This document shows, piece after piece, positions 48,421-58,756 of a DNA stretch of 64,000 bases. How positions within the stretch are numbered: position 1 is the stretch's first letter; each line of letters opens with the position of its first letter. Location of the stretch: positions 17,276,055 through 17,340,054 of the forward strand of contig NC_037599.1 in NCBI RefSeq assembly GCF_003073045.1, read 5' to 3'. The position numbers and the translations under genes were made by a program. The notes under the pieces are model-generated. The model worked only from the letters and a program-made list of their open reading frames with translations. It made no database searches and had not been told where the DNA came from. This DNA is from Pomacea canaliculata. Taxonomy: Eukaryota > Mollusca > Gastropoda > Architaenioglossa > Ampullariidae.

Positions 48421-49237
48421 GTTTTTCATAAAGCTTTTGCATTATTATAGACTGAATGATATGGGCACTAATGACAAGTGGCTGTAAGTATTATGTCTTG
48501 CTATGTTTTTCATCTTTAATACTGAGACAAATTTATTTTATCGTCTCTTCTGTGTGATACTTCTGGTGTCTAAATAGCAGATGGTTGAGATATTGCGGTG
48601 TCTGTAATGAGCTGCATTATTATTACAGCTGTGCCTGGGACAAACACATTAAACAAACACAATGAATATGACGAATAAAGTTCAAAGTTCTCAAGAACTG
48701 AGAAAAATGTTTTCATTGAGTGCAGCATTTTACTTCAACGCGGAGAAGACTTTTACTACTGAGTTTTAAAAAAAAAACCCAAGGGGCATATAAACACATA
48801 GTTCTAGTATATTAAGCTGCTGATGTTTCCAGGTGCAACGAAACCCTGGGATCACAAATAAACATTTGTTTAAATCACACATTTTATCGCTTCGCAGCAG
48901 GCTACCCTTGTACAGTCAGATCGTCGTAAATCCACGATAAGCGGGGACCATGCCATCTTACAAGTGAATATGCTTACTCAAAAGAAGTGAGTGATCTGCT
49001 AAAAGATTTCACGAGGTCACGTCGAGGACAAACTAACAACAGAACAATGGTGTACTGTTTAAAATTTAATTCTCGCTTCAGGTAATACACGAACGAGACA
49101 GTTGTCAACATGAGGTGGTGGGGGAAGGGGAGGCTGTAAACAATATACATCACATCGTAGACATATTGTGAATTTTTTTTAAAAAAAAAACACCTCATTT
49201 TACAGAAATGTAAATTTTGGTAAGTATATCATCATAT

Positions 49238-49243
49238 TTTAAT
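49238..49243 (-). terminator. Candidate poly(A) signal (ATTAAA) of Reeler gene
   Basis: ATTAAA on the minus strand about 140 bases downstream of the Reeler stop codon. A second ATTAAA lies at 49065-49070 and an AATAAA at 48532-48537. Which one is used cannot be told from sequence. Confidence 0.3.
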
Positions 49244-49383
49244 CAGTGCACTCGAAAGAAGCGAATGAGAACTTAGATTCGAAAATATGTCAAAATTACC
49301 CTTGCCCAAAACAGTAAAACAATGTATCATGTGCGTGAAAATAATATTCTCAGCTTGTACAGACTAGTTTTTGAATGCTAAGC

Positions 49384-49524
49384 TTACAGAACTAGTACAG
49401 ACAACACATAAATGCTACTAACAGTAAGCAATGTAAAGACATTTCTGTTGGTGTCGTTGATTGACGAAGTCCCGCTTGTTTTTACAGTTGCTGCAGTAGT
49501 AGGATTGTTGACAGTGGCAGATCC
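49384..49524 (-). CDS. Reeler gene terminal exon (GPI-signal-like tail)
   Basis: Starts after GATGTTGCAG in phase 0 and reads GSATVNNPTTAATVKTSGTS, then SINDTNRN and the hydrophobic tail VFTLLTVSSIYVLSVLVL ending in TAA. Small residues (Ser, Asn, Asp) just before the tail could serve as the GPI attachment site. The lack of a cytoplasmic segment argues against an ordinary membrane anchor. Confidence 0.8.
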   Translation of the reverse strand, partial: GSATVNNPTTAATVKTSGTSSINDTNRNVFTLLTVSSIYVLSVLVL

Positions 49525-52500
49525 CTGCAACATCAGCAGTTAAGAAACTCCGATAATTTACAGCGTTGAAATCTGGGATCAAATTTTCAAACTTTCCCCA
49601 GTAACTTGAACAAAAAGGATACGGCGAGCGTTTAACAGCATTATGTCACCATTTGTTGATTAAGTACTTTCGGGTAGAAATGGGCTTTGCAGCCGGGTGG
49701 AAGTAAAAAGCAGTATGTGCAGTAGCAAATGAACAAAATAGGGGTCAGGTTTGTTTGTTGTTTGCTTTTGCACATTGTGCAGAGAAATAAAGGAAACGAT
49801 AGCTGGACTAATTTGCATAGCACCACCTGATGTTATTTTAACTGTGCATGTAATTTCCCCAATTCTGAAAAATCAGCCGTTTATTAGTCCAGCGAAGTAA
49901 ATCTCTACAGTGATGCTGATTCGTATTTCGTACTCGATCTGTATTAGGTGGGATCCAGTGTATGGTGGGGAAGGAGGACATTTCACAGCAAGTCGCTTTC
50001 TATGTTTAATTTAAATGAACGTTTATATTGCGCAGCGTCACAGCCAAAACGGGTTGCACTCTCTACGCTGACAAGCAATAATACACAGGAAATGACATTA
50101 AAATACTAAGGTAAAAATCATATGTTATATTACACAAAACACACTCGGTCACAAGATAACAGGCTAAAAGAATATACAGGTAACAAAAAATTAAAAAATT
50201 AAATATAAACGAATGATTTAACTGAATTAAATATTACTAACAAATTGTAAAACAAATTGTATTGATCAATAATACTAGGGAAATTATTAAAAATCAATTT
50301 TTTAAAATATAAAAAATAGGTTTTCAAGTGTTTGAATACTGTCTTTGATTCAGAATAATGGTTGTGGTATGCAACAGAGCTCCGTTATTTAGAAGCACAA
50401 AAAGAGAACATACACTGTCCACACTGACTGTCTTTGTAGGTGGCATGAACAGAATGCGCGAGTTAGATGATAAGCGGAGCTTTCTAGCACGAGTGTAGAC
50501 AAGAGATGAGAAAAACAGACAGGGGAAGAGCCAATAAAAGGAATACGGAGCAGGGAGTTGAGAGTTAGTTGTCAATTCTTGGTTGAATTGGTAGCCAGAG
50601 GAGCATGTTCAGATGTGCGAGCGTGGAGAATAGACGAACAGCAAAGCTACGGACGTTGTTGAAGTTTGTTAATTAGATACTGTGAACAACTGCATGAAGA
50701 GAGTTACTATAGTCTAATTTGAAGAGAAAAAAAGAACAGACGAGACTCCTAGTAGTTTGGATTGAGAGAGTGTGGCGAAATTGTCTTAATTAGTTGGTAG
50801 TAAGCACTAAGACAAATATTTGAAACATGTTTGTCAAAAGTCGTATTTGCAAAAAGAGACAAGCGGTATATCAGCATTGTCAACACAACAAGCAGCTCAG
50901 GAGAACTCGAGTGATTCTCTTGCAAAAAGGGAAACTGTTGTAAGGTATTAGTCTACAAGCGATTAGCAGTCACATTGGGCGTTGCATGTAACTTCTCGAA
51001 GACGAGTGTTCTTTCAAAGAACCTTACCTTTGTTGACTTAGTTGAAGATGAGGTGGTAGTAGAAGTCTGTGTAATGGATAGAAGACTTGTCAGTCAGGAC
51101 ATGTTAAATGTTCACATTGAGTGGAATATGGTAAGAAAAGAGAGTGCCTAGCAAACACGAAATATTAACCTCAATATCAGGTGAAGCAAGTTGCCCACTG
51201 TGGGTAAACGATTTCTGCATAGTTTAATACACGTTGAAAATTCTCAATTTAAAGAAAGGTTTCTGACGTCAAACTTGATCAATTGATTATAGAAAAAAAT
51301 GTTTAGTAAACAGCATTATTTATAGATTGTTAGAGTGTGGGTCCTGCAGCTTTATTCTTGGTGACGTAGTGGTTGTCAACACACTCTGTGTTAGTCCTAG
51401 TACACTATAGAGCACTCAGACCTACAGTACAGGAAACTTAAGATAGCAATAGTGTGGCCATGAAGTCTTGGTCCTGCTATACTTCCAAAAGGCGAAAGTT
51501 GTGAACCGCTGCGAGGTGGTGGTGGTGGTAGGGGGGAAGGCAGTTAGAGATTGCGTGGTCTATAAAATAAATAATAGCAATAAAGTGTCGTATACATCGT
51601 TTGTGCGTGTGTATTCTTCCGTGGAATTGATGGTTTTCGTTAAAGAACAATTCTTTCTGTCTGTGCCTGTACAGTTTATTAAAGAAGTGGATTAGTATTT
51701 AAAAATAAACAGTTGATATTTTAAAAATAAGAAGGGTTAGCTGAGTTCAAGATTTATGTGAGTCACAAATTTCCGACAAGGTATTTTGGTTGGGATACTG
51801 CAAGACAGCATGTGCAATATGAAGCCGGCCTTCTTTCAACAGTCAGTTTTAAAGCAGACTTGGCAGAAGGTTCAGCAGGATATTTCAGGGTATGAGTACG
51901 CAAAAGGCATCTGTAACTGTGGCCAGTTTGTCAGTTTGAACTCACCTAGAAACTATTACAGTTACATATTTCTCCTTGAGTATGATGAAATCAATCAACA
52001 TCTTTCACAACCATAAGTTAAGTTGATGATACCCACATCCTGACGCAAGTATCATAACATCTGGCGAATCTGCTTGTTTCTTAGTGACTGACAACTGGCA
52101 AAGCTACTTTTGCCTGCTGTACTGATTGTAACGTATCTATATATATATAAATCTATTTTGATATTTATATATACATTGTAACAGCCTAAAAATAACAGCG
52201 TTATTTCATTTCAAACACACAAAAAAAAAACATGGGCTTGTGCTTGTGCAAAACGAAAGTTTTCTAGGTGTAAGCACACAAGAGGTGAACAGTCACGTTG
52301 CAGATAACTTCTTGAAGACATTAAGTGATCGTTCAAATAACCTTACCCTTGTCGACATAGTCGTAGAAGATGTAGAAGCAGACGTCTGTGTAACAGATAG
52401 AACAACTGTCAGTGATGACATGTTAAAAAGTTCACATTAGTAGAAACAAAGTGAGGACAGGAACTCGACACAGATCATTCACATCGATCTGAAACGGTTT

Positions 52501-55500
52501 GTAGACGAATCTCCCTCTCTTTCTCTCTCCCTTTCTATCCCTTCTCTTGTTTTTCTACTAATATGTGCTGACATAAAGTTTGTCTGTTTGTTGGTTTTTG
52601 TGTGTTCATGTTGTGCTTGTGTAGTGAATGTGAATTTATGAAGTCATGTATGTGTAAACAAATGTTATTAAAGTAATCATGTTTTAATACGCTTTTGAAA
52701 GTATTGGTTCAAAGAGAAAGTCAACCTTTCTCAAGGGATCATAAAAGTAAATAGTAAATAGTATTATTCATCGACTGTCATAGACTGTGGACCTTTTCCT
52801 TGACACTCTATGGTAACGCAGGAGGTATGTCTGTGTTAGTTCTATTAGCACTCGCTCTCTATAGTAATAGAACTAACACAGACATAGTCTACAGTTTAGG
52901 AGACTTTAATTTGGATTTTGTGTTGTATACGAGAACCAAGGAGTTAGCGATGCAAATCTGATTATGAAAGAATTACAATTAAGCTGATAGAGTGTTATTA
53001 CAAGCAGGATTGGAACAGTAAGATTAGCATCAGCGCCTACTAAAAGCTGAAGTAGTTCTAATTAACTCTTAAGTTTTAAGTGGATAGGTAAGAGAGAGGT
53101 TTTAGTTCAGTTTGAACTGTGCATAAGCTATCTGGTGTCATAAATTTTGCTACTATGTTGAATATCATTTTCTACAATGTCCATTTTGCTTGTGATGAAA
53201 CAGAACTCCATTTTGTTTATATTTTCCCCAAATACGCTGACATTATAATAAAGTATATATTTATATTTCTAAACAGTACCCTTCACACTTCAGACTCAGA
53301 GTTAGAGTACTTACGACAGACAGCAATTCTAATTTGACACTGTGATTATCCATGTCTGTGTATGTGTGTGTTTTAAATTAAAGCTTTTTTTCAATGATCT
53401 GCTTTAAAATTGCTGCAAATTTAGATGTAACCCTTTTGATCTTCCCAACCTTCTAGGACTCTGACCTACTCAATACCCGAGTTTGAGTTTGAGTTCAAGT
53501 ACTATTGTGACACCCGGGGAGGGAGGGCAAGGGTTGGGGCTTATCCTTCTTGTGTATCGTCAAGTTATGCCAGTAGCTTATACAAGACATGGCTTGGCAG
53601 GGAATCACCACAGAGTTATTCTACTACAGTTTTAAACATCAGCTTGTGTAAGAAGTGAATCTTCTATGCGTTAGTCGACAAGCGGTGAGCAGTTGTATGG
53701 CGGGTGACCTTCTAAAAACGAGTGTTCCGTCAAATAACCTTACCTTTGTTGTCTTAGTCGAACTTGAAGTAGTAGAAGTCTGTTAATGGATAGAAGATTC
53801 GTCAGTGATATAATGTTTGGTAGTGTTTAAAGCCACTCGGCAAGCAAACCTCTTGGTGTCATAATGCTGTTAAGCCACCCTCGACATACACAAACCGAAT
53901 ATCTAAATCTAAAAGAAAAATGGATTTGCTTTCTTCATATAGCTGCTCACGGAACACCCTATCATTACATCGGATAATGAAACGTTACTTAGAACGGCTG
54001 GGAAAACCTGAAAAACAGATACCTGTGTGCTCATGTAGGTGAGAGTGCTGGACTGCACACCAACGTAAAACGTGCTGTACGACTGTACAAAAGTTGCCCT
54101 GCGAAAAAAAAAAAAGAAAAGATAAAAGAAGATAATAAAAAAGCGTTAACCATGCTACACGACTAATAAAAGTCATTCTGAAAAACAAAAGCACATATTA
54201 AGTTCTTTATGCGCTTGGTTGTAAATGGATGATTCAAAACGCCCTCTAGACGGACTTTTTAGAAAGCGACGTTAGGTCATGTGACCCGGCATGACACCTT
54301 GTCAAATGGCTTATGAACGTTAAAGAGTGGACTGGTCGTCTAGTACAGAACCTCCTCACTAGCACCCAGCTGCTGAGTCTATCAATGTCTCCCACACCAC
54401 CACCACAACCACCACCACCGACGACAAGTACCAGTCAAGGGATGAATGACGAATGGCGACATCACAAACAGCACATAGCTTTTATATCAGATTTAAGAAA
54501 TAAACTCACTCATTTGAAAATAATTTAGCACTCGGGTTAGTCTTTAATAATGTGTAGCTGTGAATCGGACAGAAATTTATCTGAAAATTGCATACCAAAA
54601 TGTTACTGTCCCGGCGTTAGTCTGAGGCGCCGTCCACGTCAGTTGAATGCTGGATTTACTAGCACCGGAGGAGTGAGTACTTGCTGAGTTCTGCAGTTAA
54701 AACAAAATAATTATTGCTTTGATCCTATCAGACCCAACCCCCATCCGTAAAGCTTTTTCTTAAACTTCATAGTCATGGAAGTGCTAACCCTTCAAAAAAA
54801 AATTTTTGTTCTTTTGCTTGCTGTGGACCTAGTTTTTAGAAATGTTTCAGTGCAAAACAGAAGAATGTTCTTGCTGGAAAGTAAGAAATCGTTGCATGTT
54901 GCGAAAGTCTGAAGTATATCTGAACTGTTTGTTTTCAAAGAAAGGCTGTTTTTTGTGAACATTACTAACGGCACTGCCACATGTCAGCTGTCGGGTACCA
55001 GAGGCGGTTCCAAATGTCCCGAGAGGATTGGTGGAACCCGAACTACGTGCTTGCACCAAGAAGCCGGAGAAGGTCTGTGAGCTGGCCGATTTCAGAGTCA
55101 CTGTAGGACAGAAACATTTATAACAGAGGTTGACCTTTGGAAACAGATGAGCAGAGACAGCACCCAGTAATCTTTTTTGAAGAATGATGCATCAGCTTAT
55201 ATTCATTATGGGTTTTAGCACTCGGTGGTGGAAGGATATCACTTCACTACGGTGTGTCTTTAAGGACTGAATAAATGAAACATTAAAAGTTAATTATTTT
55301 TCTTTGTAAGAAATATCATGGAATAAACATAATACATACATGGATAAAAATATTCAGCAACTAATAAACGAAATTTTTGTTCTCTCTGATCAAATGTGTG
55401 TTCTCTTATGCGATGTATTCGGTTCATTCAAGCGAGCATACAAACGGACGGGCAGACGCTAAATGGTATCTGGAAGGGGCGTTTCGTCGAGGACCGCCGG

Positions 55501-55806
55501 TGTTGACCAGCGAAGTCGACAGACACAGGCTAGAAAGAGAGAGAGAAAAAGGACGAGAAACATGCCTCCGACACAAGTTGTCGTGTATTTGTTTTTTTAA
55601 TTACCTGTAATGGTTTCTCCTGGACTGTAAGTGCCTTTGGAGGCCGTGACAGTGAAGGGGGAGTTGGCCACGTTCATGGAAGAGCTGCCTCCATGACTCG
55701 GGGTAAGATTACCGCAGGAATTTTCTGGAGCGCCACTTGGATACCCGCTGACTGTGGACACCAGAAGCGCCACAACCACCACCATTGTCTGCGGTAGGTA
55801 CCCCAT
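49384..55806 (-). CDS. Secreted, GPI-type Reeler-domain protein with duplicated Ser/Thr-stalk exons
   Basis: Eight coding exons with consistent phases give about 252 residues. Residues 1-21 (MGYLPQTMVVVVALLVSTVSG) form a signal peptide. Residues 22-168 form one Reeler domain, recognised by PSGAPENSCGNLTPSHGG, the strand SPFTVTASKGTYSPGETIT, then TFSGFLVQARSSG, SIQLTWTAPQTNAGTVTF and ATFVQSYSTFYVGVQSS. Cys31 and Cys108 are placed to pair, as is usual in this fold. A Ser/Thr-rich stalk of three 12-13 residue exons follows, then a last exon ending in an 18-residue hydrophobic tail with no basic residues after it, as in GPI-anchored proteins. Reeler proteins include reelin, FRRS1-like reductases and insect Hdd11/noduler-type defence proteins. 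This one lacks other domains, so a cell-surface recognition or defence role is only a guess. N-glycosylation sequons NLT and NDT are present. Confidence 0.85.
51028..51066 (-). CDS. Reeler gene stalk mini-exon c (39 bp)
   Basis: Encodes TSTTTSSSTKSTK between TTACACAG and GTAAGG, phase 0 at both ends. Nearly the same peptide as mini-exon a with one extra residue. Confidence 0.75.
52347..52385 (-). CDS. Reeler gene stalk mini-exon b (39 bp)
   Basis: Encodes TSASTSSTTMSTR between TTACACAG and GTAAGG, phase 0 at both ends. Shares flanking intron sequence with mini-exons a and c. Confidence 0.75.
52826..52886. repeat. Perfect 22-bp inverted repeat with 17-base loop
   Basis: tatgtctgtgttagttctat (plus 'ta') at 52826-52847 is the exact reverse complement of 52865-52886. 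It lies in the Reeler intron between mini-exons a and b. A diverged version of one arm is at about 51387. Confidence 0.95.
53744..53779 (-). CDS. Reeler gene stalk mini-exon a (36 bp)
   Basis: Encodes TSTTSSSTKTTK between AACAG and GTAAGG. Phase 0 at both ends. The exon and its flanks resemble the two mini-exons downstream (52347-52385 and 51028-51066). Confidence 0.75.
54023..54098 (-). CDS. Reeler gene coding exon 4 (end of domain)
   Basis: Reads ATFVQSYSTFYVGVQSSTLT then YMSTQ. 'ATFVQ.yst.yVGVqS' closes the Reeler fold. The acceptor follows a long pyrimidine tract; donor GTATCT, phase 0. Confidence 0.88.
54260..54460 (+). pseudogene. LINE 3' tail fragment
   Basis: Reads WTGRLVQNLLTSTQLLSLSM after NVKE, the same tail as at 9170-9300 ('KDWTGRPVPDLF'). 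Both end in a 'gtaccag.caagg.atgaatga' segment. An ACC/ACA microsatellite interrupts this copy. It lies in Reeler intron 3, antisense to the gene. Confidence 0.6.
54596..54690 (-). CDS. Reeler gene coding exon 3
   Basis: Reads NSASTHSSGASKSSIQLTWT then APQTNAGTVTF, the 'hSS..K..V.lTWtAP....G.V.F' block typical of Reeler domains. Donor GTATGC, phase 2. Confidence 0.88.
54970..55100 (-). CDS. Reeler gene coding exon 2
   Basis: Reads VTLKSASSQTFSGFLVQARS, later GTFGTASGTRQLTCGSA with the second Reeler cysteine. Acceptor TGTCCTACAG, donor GTTAGT, phase 0 out. Confidence 0.88.
55605..55806 (-). CDS. Reeler gene coding exon 1 (signal peptide, Reeler start)
   Basis: I chose ATG at 55806 (MGYLPQTM...), six bases after an acceptor (TTGCCAG, exon start 55812). 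An in-frame ATG at 55836 would be used only if that intron does not exist. The exon carries the signal peptide, Cys31 and the SPFTVTASKGTYSPGETIT strand. Donor GTAATT, phase 1. Confidence 0.85.
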
Positions 55807-55811
55807 TGAGT

Positions 55812-58120
55812 TCTGGCAAGATAAAGTAAGTTTCATAATATGCGTGCGAATTCCAAGAAAACATCTTGAGTCCTGTGGCGGCTGTGACTATGGTAACAGA
55901 ATTTATGGGCTAATATGGTCTGGGATGGATTTGTTACTACAGGCTATACAAATATAAAGTGTGTTGATGCCATGTATTACACCCCTCTCTCTCTCACACA
56001 CACACACACGTTTTTATTATGTGTGCAGTGCGTCCAAAACGCAGATCGACAGCTCTGACCCCACCCTTTCAAAACCAGAAAAAGCGTGCACGCAAGAGAG
56101 CTAGAGATGGAGAGAGGTGTAAAGGTCAAATACAGGGGAAGTTGTCTAGTCACGAAGCAAAATAAAAGCTTTCATCGTCTTGCAAGTATTCTTGTCGCCA
56201 TCTAAAATGTCCCCTTGCTTACACAAGACGGACTTTTTTTTTAATGTAGTACAGTCTAGCCTTGATGACTAGGACTAGCACGAGTTTAGGGTAGGAGTGG
56301 GGCTGACTCAATGAATAGTCACGTGACGTCAGAGGGCAGAAATTGTACCGAGGTCGCCAACACCCACACACCTCATGGAGGCAGGTCACCAAGCTTGAAC
56401 TTGCAAGGAGAGATTGTTTGTTCGGTGAATTTGCACTTAGAAGACTAGAAGCCCAGAGTAAGAGAAGGACAGGCGAGGGAAGGAATGGTAAAAGGTCATT
56501 TTGATCTGGCAGGTATAGATGGGTATATAAAATATTCAGAATCGAGTTTCATTTCTAGTGTGCTCATTCATTTTATTCTGCAGATGTGTCCGAGTAGTAG
56601 ATTGGTTAAACTAAGTATAATCAACCCGTGGTGGTGGTGATAACAGACCCACTACTGTTGCTGAACATATTGTAAATGTTCTTGCTAGAGTGTTACCTTC
56701 TCATTTTTATTTTTGTTTTATTGTTGTTTGCAAGGTTTTTCATATGATTCTCCTCACCGTTATTCCATCCTCCGCACGCACGCACACACATACACATACA
56801 CATACACACGCTCAATACCACTATCCACATACACTGTTTTCATTGACAGTCGCAAAGCACAGTTGCTTGAACTCATTCTTCTGTAATAAATGCCGTGATG
56901 TCAGCATCTTCCCTATCAATAACTGCTCTTCTTCAAGACATTTCACGTTCGGTGCTGATGTAAATGTCAGCGTCTGTCCGGCGATTTATCGGGGCGTCAG
57001 CTGACAACATGATTGAAGTGAGTCGACTCCAGTAAACTTGATGAATCAGAGAAAGCGCACCTTGCTGACAGCACGATGGGGACGGTACACAAATTTCAAC
57101 GAATAAAATTGGAAAATTTGAGCAGAATAAGATGGCGGAAAACAGACGAGAAAGAAGAAAAAGACAAATGGACGAACAGACAGAAAGAAATACACGCATA
57201 TAAAACACCCTTGTTCTTGTTCACCGCTGTCGAGACCAACGATAACAAAAAAAAAAAAATAAAAAAAAAAAATAAAAATAAAAAAAGAATAATGGAAAAG
57301 CATTCGTTCCTGAAGCACGCTCAGAACCTAAACTTTAAATACTTATCGAAATTATCTGCAACCTTGTAGATACTGAGGCCTAAAACGAACACACCCTGAG
57401 ACACTCACAGCAATAAAATGATATCCTTAGCATTAAATATAAAGATCTGTATACATTCAGTTTGATTGCGTGGGACATAAACTGTAATAAGGTAGGTTTT
57501 AATTTATTATTATTTGCTGTTTGGAATGTCTTTTAAGTATAGTGTCAAAAGGGAAAGGGGGAACTCAACTAAGCAGCCTCTAGGCATTTTCTGTGAATAT
57601 TATTATACTTATAGGATATGGTGAGTATCAAAATACCTTTATGTAGTTTGGAAATAATGCACTGAGGTACAGACAATGGTTCACAGCCACCGTTATCACC
57701 GAAATTTAAATTCCTTGAGAGACAATGTTCATAGCGTCTGTCACTGTCATAGTCATTCCAATTTGTGCAATGTCAATAGACTGTTGTGCAATCCGCCAAA
57801 AAAATTTGGAATTCCGAACGGTAAATAGCTTTCATCAAATTGTGTGACATATTGGCAACTATCTACGGGGATATTAGAGGAGAAACAGCTGTCATTTCTA
57901 GTCATGCATGGTTCCAATTAAATCGGTGACGTAGGTAAATGGTTGACCAGACGTACAAATCTTTGATGGACTTCAGTTGGATCAAAAGCGGGACTGTCCC
58001 GCCTAAAGCGGGACGTCTGGTCACCTTAGTAAATGGTTTACAAAAATCTGCTTCAGTGTCACTGCGAGAAATGGAAACATTGACAAACAACTGACGGTCA
58101 ATAACAGCCCAGTGTATCTG
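55812..58120. other. Probable first intron of Reeler gene
   Basis: Between the inferred leader exon and coding exon 1. It contains CA microsatellites (55996-56010, 56775-56810), an A/T-run tract at 57245-57290 and no other exon I can support. Confidence 0.45.
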
Positions 58121-58127
58121 TACTCAC

Positions 58128-58400
58128 CTGTAAAAGTCTTGAGACACTATATCTGGTGGCAAGTTCGCGGGTTTCGAAGACCTCAGCGGTGAGCGGAGGA
58201 AGATTCCTGGGGACGTGTGAAAACGTCTCCAGTCACTGTCAAACGTTTGCCAGCCTGAGGCTAAGCCACCGCCTTTTACCTGCCTGGCAAGAGCAGGCCA
58301 GCACATTTTTAAGTGCAGGTGTACCCGGTTCCAGTTTCAAGCTCAGATCTCACCTTATACTTCCTTTCTGCGGTCGATTAGGACAGCGCATGCGCAGAGA
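58128..58400 (-). promoter_or_regulatory. Probable 5' untranslated exon and promoter of Reeler gene
   Basis: A strong minus-strand donor (CTTTTACAG/GTGAGT; last exon base 58128) ends a CpG-rich stretch reaching about 58460. That is the right side and distance for a leader exon joined to the acceptor at 55812. The stretch holds an ATG at 58306 whose 60-codon frame runs into the donor. Joined to exon 1 it would be out of frame with the Reeler protein, so it would act as an upstream ORF if included. The transcription start is not determined. Confidence 0.4.
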
Positions 58401-58756
58401 GAGAGAGGAGCGCATGATCACTGAAGCAGTTTCAGTGGTGACGAGAGGCATTCCACACGCTGAACGTCAAATGCTAAAATAAGGATTAGGTTGAAGTTAC
58501 CTGAGTTACCTGTACCAAGGCACCAAGGAGAGGTTTCGTCATTTCGGAACGAATTTCAGCCGTAAGGTCCTTACATACCATACTTTATAGAGGAAAAGAT
58601 AAGATAATGCAAAAATGTTTCTCATTCAGCATTAATTAATTAATATTCTGTATCATTTGAACTATGTAAAAAAATCTATGGTTTATTTGGTTGAGGTACC
58701 CGGCTTCACCTGGCTAAATTTTTACCGTGAAGTGTTCTAGCTGTGTATTTAATGTT

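Larger units (their letters stand above)
50930..53860. repeat. Three diverged copies of a ~1.3-1.4 kb intron-plus-mini-exon unit
   Basis: Anchor segments around 51000-51110, 52260-52430 and 53660-53810 share, in order, a 'gtgttc.ttcaaa.aacctta' block, the mini-exon, and '.tgtgtaa.ggatagaa....gtcagt.a'. Parts of the intervening intron also repeat (51320-51440 versus 52770-52910). This shows segmental duplication rather than exon invention. Confidence 0.75.

Noticed and set aside
57076..57369. Lys-rich plus-strand ORF
   Set aside because: Dominated by A/T homopolymers and lies in the inferred Reeler intron.
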